A DNA stretch of 64,000 bases from Parietichytrium sp. I65-24A (GCA_012862575.1 BLSF01000050.1:248001-312000), one strand, 5' to 3'; counted from the stretch's first letter, positions 11,123-21,856 are shown. Translations and numbers: made by a program. The notes: generated by a model not told the origin, from the letters alone.

Positions 11123-14092
11123 ATGAAGCTTCTCTACAGCGTCTCCGCTGCTGCAGGAGTGGCCGTCACGCTCGCTGCTGCGCCAAAGTATGATCAGGCC
11201 GTGTCTGAGCTGACCGGCTGCCATCTGTCCTTTGGTTCCTGCCTCTCGGCCGCGGAAGGTATCATCCCAAATGTCGCCAAGGAGAACTGCATTGCTGACC
11301 CAGCTGTCCGAAATATGACCTACGTCCAGGTTTACAAGACTGGCGACGAGTTCGAGGCAGCTGCCGAGGCAAGCCAGGTCACTGGTTTCCTTGCGCGCTT
11401 GAAGGACACCACCACCGTTGAGACCGCTCTCGCCGCAGGAGTGCCAGCAGGGTCTTTCCTCTTTTGCGAAGCTGGAACCTATGCTATGGTTGGACAACCT
11501 CTCGACGCTTCTCTTGTCGATTTCGAAATCAAGCTCACCCCAGAGCTCAAGTTGCATCCTGCGGAGCTTGCAGACGACGCAGAGTCTGCTTCTTCATCTT
11601 ACCGTATCGCCCTCAACAGCGACTCTGTCGGCATGTCAACATTGGTTGCCAATACCATGGCCCAGAGACACTCCGAGCGTCGTCGTCTTGGTGCGACCGA
11701 TTCTGCCCTGACTTTTTCGGTCCCGCTCGGAACGGTCTCCGCCTCCAAGTACGTTGTGGTCACTGGCGCCAACCTGGACGACCTCAAATCCATCGCTGCA
11801 ATGCCTGAGGTGGCGTCAATCTCGAAGCGTGTGCCAGCCAAGGCTTACAACGCAGAAGCAGCTCTATTGCTCCAAGAGAACATTGCGCACCCAATCGTTA
11901 CCGATGACGCTGTGTACCAAGGTCTCTTGGGCGACGATGTTCTGGACCGCGGAGTGTCTAGGTTCGCGAAAGCTGGCATCGACGGAACAGGCCAGATTGT
12001 TGGTGTTGGAGACTCCGGGCTCGACATGGGAAGCTGCTACTTTGCCGACGAGAACGTGAACGAACTCGAAAACTACTTGGCGCGCATGAGTTCTACTAGA
12101 GGAACGGTTCATTCTTACCCAAACCATCGCAAGGTCATTCAGTACGTTGCATACGCCGATGGTGGGGAAGGAGAGGTCAGCGGCCACGGAACCCATGTCT
12201 CCGGAAGTGTTGCAGGCAAGCTGACGAACGAAGACACCGATGTCCTTTACTGGAGAACAAACACAAATGGTGTGGACTACCAGGGTATGGCTCCAGGCGC
12301 AAAGATCGCATTCTTTGACATCGGCATGCCAGGTGCAAGATACCTCGACGTACCGGATGACCTGACTGACGTGCTTGAGCCTTCGTACAACGTGGGGGCT
12401 CGCATTCACACCAATTCTTGGGGAGGAACCTACTCCGCGTACCTTCAGGCGGAAGCAGGTGCCCTTGACGATTTTACATGGAAGAATCAGGACCTTTTAA
12501 TTCTGTTTGCTGCAGGAAATGATCAATACGAGCTCACTCTCGGTGCACAGACACAGTCCAAGAACATCTTGACGGTCGGTGCGTCCATGAACACTGGGCG
12601 TTCGTTTTCTTCTATCTTTGCTGCTGCTGGAGATTCGACGGCGGTCCCTGTGACCAGGGCTCCTTCCTGGCTTACAAGTGTCGGATATCCTTACGCAACC
12701 GATGTTAACGACACCGAGCCAGAGCTGAGCGAGAGTCTAGCGGATTTCAGCAGCCAAGGACCTGCGTTCGACATGCGCATCACTCCGGATGTGGTGGCTC
12801 CAGGGTTTTTCATCGCAAGCGCTGATAGTTATGATGGAACGACTGAGAATGATTTCGAGACCTGTGGGGTATGGGTCATGGCCGGAACGTCTATGGCGAC
12901 CCCTGTGACAGCAGGCCATGCTGCTTTGATCCGCCAGTACTTTGCAGATGGGTTTTACCCGTCCGGCGCGACCATGGAAGCTGACAAGTTCGAGCCTATG
13001 GGGGCACTCGTGAAAGCTATGTTTATTGATGGAGCTGAGTATCTCACTGGATATTACAATGGCACCAATGTCATAGAGCCAATTCCGCAAGGCTCTCCAA
13101 ACTATGCGCAGGGATTCGGACGCGTTCACTTGGACAAGAACATGCCATTGTCAGGTGTTTCAGGCACCAAGGGCCTCTTCGTGGACGGAGACATGGCGAA
13201 CATGCCAATGCTCACCCGCTCCAGCATGTCTAAAGTGTACAAAATCACTGTATTTCCAGACAGCCAGTTCGATTTTCAGGCTACTCTCGCATGGTTCGAG
13301 CCTTCTGCCTCTGAATACGCCGTGTCGGCAATCATCAACAACCTTGACATCAAGGTCGAGTCGCCAAGCGGAAAGGTGTACTACCCAAACGGTCGGTCCA
13401 GTGCTGACAAGGTGAACACTGTCGAGAAGGTTGTTGTGCCAAAGTCCGAGCTCGTTGAGGGCGGCGAGTACACTGTGACCGTCTCCGCAAGCAAGCTCAA
13501 CTACGACAATCAGCCATTCGCAGTCGTCGTCTCCGGGGACTTTGAACAGTTGACTTCGGCTCCTACTGCTGCCCCTACTGCTGCCCCTACTACTGCTGCC
13601 CCTACTACTGCTGCTCCTACTGCTGCCCCTACTACTGCTGCTCCTACTACTTCTGCTCCTACTACTGCTGCTCCTACTACTGCTGCCCCTACTACTGCTG
13701 CCCCTACTGCAGCCGGTGCTACTCGTGCTCCTACTGCAGCCAATACTACTCCTGTTCCTACTGCAGCCAATACTACTGCTGCTCCTACTGCAGCTAATAC
13801 TACTGCTGCTCCTACTGCAACAAACACTACTGCTGCTCCTACTCCAGCAGCTAACACTACTGCTGCTCCTACCAGTGCTAACACTACTGCGCCTACTACC
13901 GCTGAGGAAGAGGAAGTGGAAGAAGAGTCCTCTTCAGCTACTGGCGCTCTTGTGGGGGCAATCATTGGAGGCGTGCTGCTCTCCGTGGGCATGATCTTTG
14001 TCGGAATCAAGTTCTTCAAGCCTTCCGAGGAAGATATCGAGGCCGAAGAGAAGGCAGAAAAAGCCGTTATCAACCCAAAATACGAGTACTAA
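11123..14092 (+). CDS. Subtilisin-like serine protease with mucin-like stalk (copy 2)
   Basis: This 989-residue paralogue of the protease at 2,122 has the same signal peptide, propeptide and S8 catalytic core: Asp297 (GDSGLD), His355 (GHGTHVSG) and Ser590 (GTSMATP). It differs after the C-terminal beta-sandwich, where about 115 residues of Thr/Ala/Pro repeats (about 813-926) form a stalk expected to be heavily O-glycosylated. An acidic patch (EEEEVEEES) follows, then a transmembrane helix (about 939-963) and a charged cytoplasmic tail ending NPKYEY. It is probably a cell-surface ecto-protease held away from the membrane. Compared with copies 1 and 3, amino-acid differences cluster in loops around the active site. 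Function as a protease is firm; substrate is unknown. Confidence 0.93.
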   Translation: MKLLYSVSAAAGVAVTLAAAPKYDQAVSELTGCHLSFGSCLSAAEGIIPNVAKENCIADPAVRNMTYVQVYKTGDEFEAAAEASQVTGFLARLKDTTTVETALAAGVPAGSFLFCEAGTYAMVGQPLDASLVDFEIKLTPELKLHPAELADDAESASSSYRIALNSDSVGMSTLVANTMAQRHSERRRLGATDSALTFSVPLGTVSASKYVVVTGANLDDLKSIAAMPEVASISKRVPAKAYNAEAALLLQENIAHPIVTDDAVYQGLLGDDVLDRGVSRFAKAGIDGTGQIVGVGDSGLDMGSCYFADENVNELENYLARMSSTRGTVHSYPNHRKVIQYVAYADGGEGEVSGHGTHVSGSVAGKLTNEDTDVLYWRTNTNGVDYQGMAPGAKIAFFDIGMPGARYLDVPDDLTDVLEPSYNVGARIHTNSWGGTYSAYLQAEAGALDDFTWKNQDLLILFAAGNDQYELTLGAQTQSKNILTVGASMNTGRSFSSIFAAAGDSTAVPVTRAPSWLTSVGYPYATDVNDTEPELSESLADFSSQGPAFDMRITPDVVAPGFFIASADSYDGTTENDFETCGVWVMAGTSMATPVTAGHAALIRQYFADGFYPSGATMEADKFEPMGALVKAMFIDGAEYLTGYYNGTNVIEPIPQGSPNYAQGFGRVHLDKNMPLSGVSGTKGLFVDGDMANMPMLTRSSMSKVYKITVFPDSQFDFQATLAWFEPSASEYAVSAIINNLDIKVESPSGKVYYPNGRSSADKVNTVEKVVVPKSELVEGGEYTVTVSASKLNYDNQPFAVVVSGDFEQLTSAPTAAPTAAPTTAAPTTAAPTAAPTTAAPTTSAPTTAAPTTAAPTTAAPTAAGATRAPTAANTTPVPTAANTTAAPTAANTTAAPTATNTTAAPTPAANTTAAPTSANTTAPTTAEEEEVEEESSSATGALVGAIIGGVLLSVGMIFVGIKFFKPSEEDIEAEEKAEKAVINPKYEY
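13560..13901 (+). repeat. Coding Thr/Ala/Pro minisatellite, copy 2
   Basis: In-frame units of 12-24 bases (cctactactgctgc and variants) encode TAAPT, TTAAPT and TAANTTAAP-like repeats. The homologous array at 20,540 is shorter, so the array has changed length since duplication. The first part lacks Asn; the second adds Asn-Thr-Thr sequons, giving possible N-glycosylation sites. Confidence 0.85.
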
Positions 14093-14724
14093 ATGTGTCC
14101 GTTCAAGATGTGTGGCAGACCTTTCCTGAGTTGCGCCATGTTGCGCCTCCCGTTGTTCAGAAAGTCTCCGAGTTAAATCAAAAATTATCAAATCTTCGTT
14201 GTTCACTTTGCTCTTCGTCTTTCCCTCTCTCCCTTCGAGAGCACCTGACTATCTTGTATCGCAAGTTGCGATGTACGTGAGAAGTCTTACCGGCACGAGT
14301 ACGAAGTACTTGATGACGCGCATTGACGCGCACAATGAAGAGTGCAGGAACTCAGTAACCAAGAATGTGTTAGAGCACCCGTCAGAATCGGCCAAACTAA
14401 AAAAATTAGTTGAGCAATATTTTTTCGCCGTAGAGATCATCTTGAGTCTAGAGTCTCTCGAGGGAGCTGTTCTATGAATGAAACCGCGACGATGCAGTCC
14501 TTGGACAGAGCTATCCAATCTAAATAAACTGAACAGTAAATTGAAATAAACATGAATTGAATTATTGTGAAACGCTCATGTAAAGATGGACGATAATTCT
14601 GGCAGAATCACGGACGGCAACCGTATGCTGTGCGATTCTAGTTAAGTTAATGTATTTTTATGCTTGATGTTGTTCGTTGTGAGTGGTGTGGATTAAATTT
14701 GAAGATGTCCAAAATAATTTGCGG
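14093..14724 (+). other. 3' flank of subtilisin copy 2
   Basis: This gene-free stretch is closely matched by 20,992-21,685 after copy 3. A possible polyadenylation signal AATAAA lies at 14,523-14,528 and is kept at 21,472. The 3' end of the transcript probably lies near it. The right edge meets the stop codon of the convergent gene at 14,725. Confidence 0.5.
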
Positions 14725-15732
14725 TCAAAAGCCGGGGGATTTTTGGGTCGGGTCATCGTCGCTGAGCCATCTTAATGGAGAGTCCAAAGCCTCACTCGGT
14801 TGAGTGCCCTCTATGTCGTCGTCGACGACGGAAGAACAGGAATGCGTCGTGCTCGACCCCTGAGGACCCCAAAAATCTCCAGATGCATAGGGAGGACCCG
14901 GACTTCGCTCAGCATTGCCCTCTATGCCAAAGACAGAGGAGAAATCGTCGCTGTGCCATCTAAATGGATGGCGAATAGCCTCGATCGCTTGAGTGCCCTC
15001 TATGTCGTCGACGACGGAGGAACAGGAGTGCGTCGTGCCCGAGCCCTGAGGAGCCCAAAGATCTCCAGATGCATAGGGAGGACCCAGACTTCGCTCAGCA
15101 TTGCCCTCTATGCCAACGACGGAGGAGGAATGGGAGTGTGTTGCCCTTGAGTCCTCAGGACCCCAAAGATCTCGAAATGCATCCCCAAGAACCTCATTTC
15201 GCTCAGCAAGAGGAAGTCCGGAAACCTTCTCCTCAATGCACTTGCTGATCTCTGAGGAAAGATACTGCAGGGGCGAAGTGTTCCCTGACGCTCTCCTTCG
15301 TCGTTTTTGACTGGAACTGCTCGCGCCCGAGCCTCTCGAGGCATCGTCGCGCAGCATTGCCTTGCAGAGTTTCTCCATACGCCTCCGAAGCGAGTCGATT
15401 TTCTTGTAGTAGGCGTCGTTGAGACTTTTGCAAGTCACCAAGGCTTTCCGCACGGCCTTCTGTCCAAAGACTTCCAAGTCTGGGATCGGGAGCCCCGAAA
15501 TTACGACGTCGTATGCGATATTTCTCTTGATGCTCGTGGTTTGGCGTGAAAAGATCTCATTGCCAGGAAACACGAATAATCCACCGAATTTGAACGGCTG
15601 AACAAGATTTTGCAGGTCGCCGTCTTTATAGCTCGCACGCTTCCAGAACACCTCCCTAAGGGCATTGACGGCCTCTTCAAGTGAAGCGTCGTCAACATCG
15701 AGAACCACTTCTGGTGCTTCCTCGGGCGTCAT
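14725..15732 (-). CDS. Unknown protein with C-terminal tandem repeats
   Basis: I do not recognise this 335-residue protein. The N-terminal half (about 1-120) looks globular with mixed hydrophobic and charged residues. A Ser-rich basic patch (SSSSQKRRRRAS, about 140) may be a nuclear localisation signal. The C-terminal 160 residues consist of about two and a half degenerate units near 60 residues long, each with GPPYASGD, W-PQGS, TTHSC and SVVDD-IEGTQ elements. The DNA coding for the last repeat is included in the large segmental duplication; the second unit (21,686-21,856) keeps only that end. The intact frame, 335 codons from an ATG, supports a real gene. No signal peptide or membrane segment is seen. 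Confidence 0.6.
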   Translation of the reverse strand: MTPEEAPEVVLDVDDASLEEAVNALREVFWKRASYKDGDLQNLVQPFKFGGLFVFPGNEIFSRQTTSIKRNIAYDVVISGLPIPDLEVFGQKAVRKALVTCKSLNDAYYKKIDSLRRRMEKLCKAMLRDDASRGSGASSSSQKRRRRASGNTSPLQYLSSEISKCIEEKVSGLPLAERNEVLGDAFRDLWGPEDSRATHSHSSSVVGIEGNAERSLGPPYASGDLWAPQGSGTTHSCSSVVDDIEGTQAIEAIRHPFRWHSDDFSSVFGIEGNAERSPGPPYASGDFWGPQGSSTTHSCSSVVDDDIEGTQPSEALDSPLRWLSDDDPTQKSPGF

Positions 15733-17868
15733 CCTACCACTGCGAGTCTGTCTTTCCCTCTTCGCTGTTGCTCACCAAGCGCAACCAAATTGGTGTCTGC
15801 TCGTCGATCCTGCCGCGGTATTCAAATGTTCCCCATTGCAGCTCTTGCCGAAGTGTGGCGATGACACAACAGCATCTCGGCGCTCCTCTCTCTCTTTCTA
15901 TACATGTATCCTAATGTCCCTGGATCCTTGCATTTCACGAAGTGAAAAATGGCAAGCCTTAGATTGTTTCTTTTACGCAAATTCACCCACCTCGCGCTTG
16001 ATAATTAGTTGAAGAATGTGTTACGCAATCCGGCATTCGCAGAAGCACGTTCTTCTTCGCCGTAAGCCTGACACCAGCTTATCTCCGTACTAGTAGCGTG
16101 GAGGACTTACTTCTGCACATGTTCGAGCAGACCGCGTACGGAAGAGAAAAAGGACGATTAGGTGCGGGCCGACAGCCACTTCACTGTGCGGGCTCCGTGA
16201 TCCGAACATAATGCTCCGAGACGGACGGCCACGATTTTGGCGAGGACAAGGACGATCACAACGCCAACGAAAATGGCAACGAATGGTATACGCTTTGTCA
16301 ACCGCATGCCGTCCATTTGGCTTTGCTGTCAAATCTGGTTCCGTTTTGCGCAGAATAGAGGGATCAGCGAGCCACTCGAAAGTTTACGCCCTGTGCGATC
16401 CTGTGCGTTTGGTTGCGTGTGTCAACGTTTGTTACTTTAGAGTAATTTTGTCAGCTCCAAGATCCGCTTGAAAGCTTCATGCGGCGTAATCGGCGTAAGC
16501 GAACACTCTTTACGCTCTCCTTACGCATGCACGTAAAAAGAATGTAGGTCCCAGTTTTCTACTCGGTACCCATACCGCCTTATTACTACAGCCTTGTCAG
16601 GCTGCCAAACAAGTCAAACAAGGCGACGAATCCCATGCGATGGCGTCGTGGCGGGCGACATCGAGCGACTAAGTGAGTGGGGTCGGGTGATGGTGGCCAG
16701 CAAGTCACCAAATAGGCCAGCCTAGAGAGCTATAGCTAGAGAGCTACAGTTGCATTGCGCAGTGTGCGGATAGACAGAAGGCTATACTTTCTTGCAAAAC
16801 CAAAGCAAACAAGAATAGAATTTAGAAAGAATGTACTGGTAAATACTGGTAAGTTCACTTTACCATACCTTTGCGGTCAAACTTAGTTGTTTGGTTGTTG
16901 AGTACTGAGTACCTACTTGTACTGGGTGGATGCCGGGAATGTTGGATGTTTGAGATTTTCCATGGGATGGTGGTTCACGGCAATGTGCTACGGCGCACTA
17001 CATAGATTGTACGTGTACGAACCAAAAGGGTCGTCGAGCAACCGAGCAGGATTAGTTCGAAAAGTAAGGAGGCGATCGATAGGAAGCATGTGAGAGCATC
17101 GTACTCATTACCAGCTGCAATAAGTTAGTTGCAAAGTCACTTGGTGTCTTGTGAGTATACTGTCAAGTCTCGTGCACTGTCAATCAATCTCACTGGCTAC
17201 TTCAAAGGCATGGGCTTGCTAGATGCTGGTTTATCAAATGTGAGACTGGATCAACACTGCAGTCAGTCTCTTTGCCGAGATCTCCACACAGAGTGAGATT
17301 GCATAGGGCAAGCTTATCATTCAGGAGCTTCTTTCACCAACCCGGATTGAATTACACCAAGAGAACGCGGGGTGCACACCGTGCACACCAGCTCGCTTTA
17401 GAGATATTTGCTTTTTTTGCCCTAACTACACTTGCAGGTCGGCCAAGCGCGGAGATGGAATTTGTGCCCTCTGTCAGAGGTGGCAGCGAAGCGAATGAAT
17501 CCTATTGCCAAGCAATTCGCGAGCCATGCATCTACTTTGATCGCATTGCAGTCGGCGTGATACTGACTTTACAGCACCAGGAAAGTATGGCTCGTGCAAG
17601 ACCAGCTGTGTTTCATCAGAACAGAGGCACGTTCATTGTGCTTGGCGCTGGAACGTGTAGTCTCGACTTGGGCTCGCATGGACACACTTCGTTACGAGTG
17701 CTTTGCCAAAACTCTCAACATTTTCTTGACCCCCTACGAGTTGAGAATTTGTTCAGCTCGCTAGAGTGCTGTTGACTTCCACACCGCACATAGATGTGCG
17801 ACAACCTGGAGGTGATGCTCTTCTCCGAGAGGAGGCAAACAATTGCAAAGTGTCACCGAACACAATTC
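15733..17868. other. Gene-free stretch between duplication units
   Basis: Bases 15,733-16,591 are not duplicated and show no supported gene; they may hold the promoter of the gene starting at 15,732. From 16,592 the sequence matches unit A. A 167-codon frame at 17,272-17,775 has no motif and is not preserved as one frame in unit A, so it is not called. Confidence 0.5.
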
Positions 17869-18097
17869 GTGCTCTCTTTTGGCGCAAGGTGGACTCGGCA
17901 TTGGCACGAACTGACTGTGATTCTGTGCAGACCCGAAACCACAACCCGCGCTCGAAACGAGTTGGCTGATACTCTGCCTCAGATTGCAACCAGCAGAGCT
18001 CACCTCCTGCGCAACAGCCTTTCCTCTCTCTTCTGTCTACGCTTCGGTGTTCTGTGTTTTCGCGCCGTTCCTCTTCTGTTTTCCCTGTCTTCACAAC
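17869..18097 (+). promoter_or_regulatory. Conserved 5' block of subtilisin copy 3
   Basis: Equivalent to 10,894-11,122 and the same length. It ends at the ATG of the interrupted third subtilisin copy. Its preservation means copy 3 could still be transcribed. Confidence 0.5.
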
Positions 18098-20991
18098 ATG
18101 AAGCTTCTCTACAGCGTCTCCGCTGCTGCAGGAGTGGCCGCCACGCTCGCTGCTGCGCCAAAGTATGATCAGGCCGTGTCTGAGCTGACCGGCTGCCATC
18201 TGTCCTTTGGTTCCTGCCTCTCGGCCGCGGAAGGTATCATCCCAAATGTCGCCAAGGAGAACTGCATTGCTGACCCAGCTGTCCGAAATATGACCTACGT
18301 CCAGGTTTACAAGACTGGCGACGAGTTTGAGGCAGCTGCCGAGGCAAGCCAGGACACTGGTTTCCTCGCGCGCTTGAAGGACACCACCACCGTTGAGACC
18401 GCTCTCGCCGCAGGAGTGCCAGCAGGGTCTTTCCTCTTTTGCGAAGCTGGAACCTATGCTATGGTTGGACAATCTCTCGACGCTTCTCTTGTCGATTTCG
18501 AGATCAAGCTCACCCCAGAGCTCAAGTTGCATCCTGTGGAGCTTGCAGACAACGCAGAGTCTGCTTCTTCATCTTACCGTATCGCGCTCAAGAGCGACTC
18601 TGTCGGCATGTCAACATTGGTTGCCAATACCATGGCCCAGAGACACTCCGAGCGTCGTCGTCTTGGTGCGACCGATTCTGCCCTGACTTTTTCGGTCCCG
18701 CTCGGAACGGTCTCCGCCTCCAAGTACGTTGTGGTCACTGGCGCCAACCTGGACGACCTCAAATCCATCGCTGCAATGCCTGAGGTGGCGTCAATCTCGA
18801 AGCGTGTGCCAGCCAAGGCTTACAACGCAGAAGCAGCTCTATTGCTCCAAGAGAACATTGCGCACCCAATCGTTACCGATGACGCTGTGTACCAAGGTCT
18901 CTTGGGCGACGATGTTCTGGACCGCGGAGTGTCTAGGTTCGCGAAAGCTGGCATCGACGGAACAGGCCAGATTGTTGGTGTTGGAGACTCCGGGCTCGAC
19001 ATCGGAAGCTGCTACTTTGCCGACGAGAACGTGAACGAACTCGAAAACTACTTGGCGCGCATGAGTTCTACTAGAGGAACGGTTCATTCTTACCCAAACC
19101 ATCGCAAGGTCATTCAATACGTTGCATACGCCGATGGTGGGGAAGGAGAGGTCGGCGGCCACGGAACCCATGTCTCCGGAAGTGTTGCAGGCAAGCTGAC
19201 GAACGAAGACACCGATGCCTTTTACTGGAACACGCCAAACGCAAATGGTGTGGACTACGAGGGTATGGCTCCAGGCGCAAAGATCGCATTCTTTGACATC
19301 GGCATGCCAGGTGCAAGATACCTCGACGTACCGGCTGACCTGACTGACGTGCTTGAGCCTTCGTACAACGTGGGGGCTCGCATTCACACCAATTCTTGGG
19401 GAGGAACCTACTCCGCGTACCTTCAGGCGGAAGCAGGTGCTCTTGACGATTTTACATGGAAGAATCAGGACCTTTTGATTCTGTTTGCTGCAGGAAATGA
19501 TCAATTCGAGCTCACTCTCGGTGCACAGACACAGTCCAAGAACATCTTGACGGTCGGTGCGTCCATGAACACTGGGCGTTCGTTTTCTGCGGTGTATACT
19601 TCTGGTGCAGATCTGACGGCGTACCCTGTGACCAGGGCTTCTTGGTGGATTACTGAAAAAGTCGGATATCCTCACGCAACCGATGTTGACGACACCAAGC
19701 CAGAGCTGAGCGAGAGTCTAGCGGATTCAGCAGCCAAGGACCTGCGTTCGACATGCGCATCACTCCGGATGTGGTGGCTCCAGGATTTTGGATCACAAGC
19801 GCTATTAGTAATGCTGGAACGACCGAGAGTGATTTCGAGACCTGTGCGGTGGATACTATGGCCGGAACGTCTATGGCGACCCCTGTGACAGCAGGTCATG
19901 CTGCTTTGATCCGCCAGTACTTTGCAGATGGGTTTTACCCGTCCGGCGCGACCATGGAAGCTGACAAGTTCGAGCCTATGGGGGCACTCGTGAAAGCTAT
20001 GTTTATTGATGGAGCTGAGTATCTCACTGGATATTACAATGGCACCAGTGTCGTAGAGCCAATTCCGCAAGGCTCTCCAAACTATGCGCAGGGATTCGGA
20101 CGCGTTCACTTGGACAAGAACATGCCATTGTCAGGTGTTTCAGGCACCAAGGGCCTCTTCGTGGACGGAGACATGGCGAACATGCCAATGCTCACCCGCT
20201 CCAGCATGTCTAAAGTGTACAAAATCACTGTATTTCCAGACAGCCAGTTCGATTTTCAGGCTACTCTCGCATGGTTCGAGCCTTCTGCCTCTGAATACGC
20301 CGTGTCGGCAATCATCAACAACCTTGACATCAAGGTCGAGTCGCCAAGCGGAAAGGTGTACTACCCAAACGGTCGGTCCAGTGCTGACAAGGTGAACACT
20401 GTCGAGAAGGTTGTTGTGCCAAAGTCCGAGCTCGTTGAGGGCGGCGAGTACACTGTGACCGTCTCCGCAAGCAAGCTCAACTACGACAATCAGCCGTTCT
20501 CAGTCGTCGTCTCCGGGGATTTTGAACAGTTGACTTCGGCTCCTACTGCTGCCCCTACTACTGCTGCTCCTACTACTGCTGCTCCTACTACTGCTGCCCC
20601 TACTACTGCTGCCCCTACTACTGCTGCCCCTACTGCAGACGGTGCTACTCGTGCTCCTACTGCAGCCAATACTACTCCTGTTCCTACTGCAGCTAATACT
20701 ACTGCTGCTCCTACTGCAACAAACACTACTGCTGCTCCTACTGCAGCAGCTAATACTACTGCTGCTCCTACCAGTGCTAACACTACTGCGCCTACTACCG
20801 CTGAGGAAGAGGAAGTGGAAGAAGAGTCCTCTTCAGCTACTGGCGCTCTTGTGGGGGCAATCATTGGAGGCGTGCTGCTCTCCGTGGGCATGATCTTTGT
20901 CGGAATCAAGTTCTTCAAGCCTTCCGAGGAAGATATCGAGGCCGAAGAGAAGGCAGAAAAAGCCGTTATCAACCCAAAATACGAGTACTAA
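18098..20991 (+). pseudogene. Subtilisin-like protease copy 3, frame-interrupted
   Basis: This is the third paralogue. It has the signal peptide, Asp297 and His355 in the first frame (18,098-19,888) and the Ser motif GTSMATP plus C-terminal domain, Thr/Ala/Pro stalk and transmembrane helix in a second frame running to 20,991. The frames part near 19,726, where one T of a TTT run present in copy 2 is missing (GCGGATTCAG against GCGGATTTCAG). Translated as is, the product would lose the nucleophile Ser, the stalk and the membrane anchor. Everything else, upstream block included, is intact and very close to copy 2. Either it is a recent pseudogene or the missing base is a sequencing error. Confidence 0.8.
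20540..20801 (+). repeat. Thr/Ala/Pro minisatellite, copy 3
   Basis: The counterpart of the array at 13,560 but about 80 bases shorter. It has fewer TAAPT units and fewer TAANTT units. Confidence 0.8.
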
Positions 20992-21685
20992 ATGTGTCCG
21001 TTCAAGATGTGTGGCAGACCTTTCCTGAGTTGCGCCATGTTGCGCCTCCCGTTGTTCAGAAAGTCTCCGAGGAGATTCAAATCTCTTAATTGAATCAAAA
21101 ATAATCAAGTCTTCGTTGCACGTGCTTCGTTGTTCACTTATGTTCACTTTGCTCTTCGTCTTTCCCTCTCTCCCTTCGAGAGCGCCAGACTGTCTTGTAT
21201 AGCAAGTTGCGATGTACGTGAGAAGTCTTACCCGTACGAGTACGAAGTACTTGATGACGCGCATTGACGCGCACAATGAAGAGTGCAGGAACTCAGTGAC
21301 CAAGAATGTGTTAGAGCACCCGTCAGAATCGGCCAAACTAAAAATTAGTTGAGCAATATCTTTTCGCCGTAGAGATCATCTTGAGTCTAGAGTCTCTCGA
21401 GGAAGCTGTTCTATGAATGAAACCGCGACGATGCAGTCCTTGGACAGAGCTATCTAATCTAAATAAACTGAACTGTAAATTGAAAATATACTTTTGAGAT
21501 AAATTATGAATTGAATTATTGTGAAACACTCATGTAAAGATGGACGATAATTCTGGCAGAATTACGGACGGCAACCGTGTGCTGTGCGATTTTAGTTAAC
21601 AAAGTAAGTAATGCATTTTTATGCTTGATGTTGTTCGTTGTGAGTGGTGTGGATTAAATTTGGAGATGTCCAAAACAATTTGCGA
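20992..21685 (+). other. 3' flank of subtilisin copy 3
   Basis: Gene-free sequence matching 14,093-14,724, with small insertions around 21,070-21,150. The possible polyadenylation signal AATAAA is at 21,472-21,477. Confidence 0.5.
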
Positions 21686-21856
21686 TCAAAAGCCGGGGGA
21701 TTTTTGGGTCGGGTCATCGTCGCTGAGCCAACTTAATGGAGAGTCCAAAGCCTCACTCGGTTGAGTGCCCTCTATGTCGTCGTCGACGACGGAGGAACAG
21801 GAGTGCGTCGTGCTCGACCCCTGAGGACCCCAAAAATCGCCAGATGCACAGGGAGG
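21686..21856 (-). pseudogene. Truncated C-terminal copy of the repeat protein gene
   Basis: This fragment encodes the last repeat unit and C-terminus (W-PQGS, TTHSC, SVVDDDIEGTQ, ending DPTQKSPGF) of the protein at 14,725-15,732. It has no start and no N-terminal part because the segmental duplication ends at 21,856. The frame is intact over this length, so truncation is recent or simply the duplication edge. Confidence 0.75.

Larger units (their letters stand above)
8619..14895 (+). repeat. Segmental duplication, unit A
   Basis: A block of about 6.3 kb matches 16,592-21,856 in the same orientation. It contains the upstream region, subtilisin copy 2, its 3' flank, and the C-terminal coding end of the convergent unknown gene. 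Unit A has two stretches missing from unit B, about 290 bp near 9,070-9,360 and about 670 bp near 9,545-10,215. The coding core is nearly the same in both units, while flanks differ by scattered substitutions and small indels. Confidence 0.85.
16592..21856 (+). repeat. Segmental duplication, unit B
   Basis: A direct copy of 8,619-14,895, shortened by two internal gaps to about 5.3 kb. It ends abruptly at 21,856, inside sequence equivalent to the convergent unknown gene, where it joins sequence leading into the unknown repeat-associated ORF at 21,912. Confidence 0.85.

Noticed and set aside
13510-14073. Ala/Val-rich frame antisense to the Thr/Ala/Pro stalk, resembling a membrane protein
   Set aside because: It is the reverse complement of the minisatellite; low complexity alone explains it.
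17272-17775. 167-codon frame upstream of subtilisin copy 3
   Set aside because: The matching sequence in unit A is broken into different frames, so coding is not conserved.
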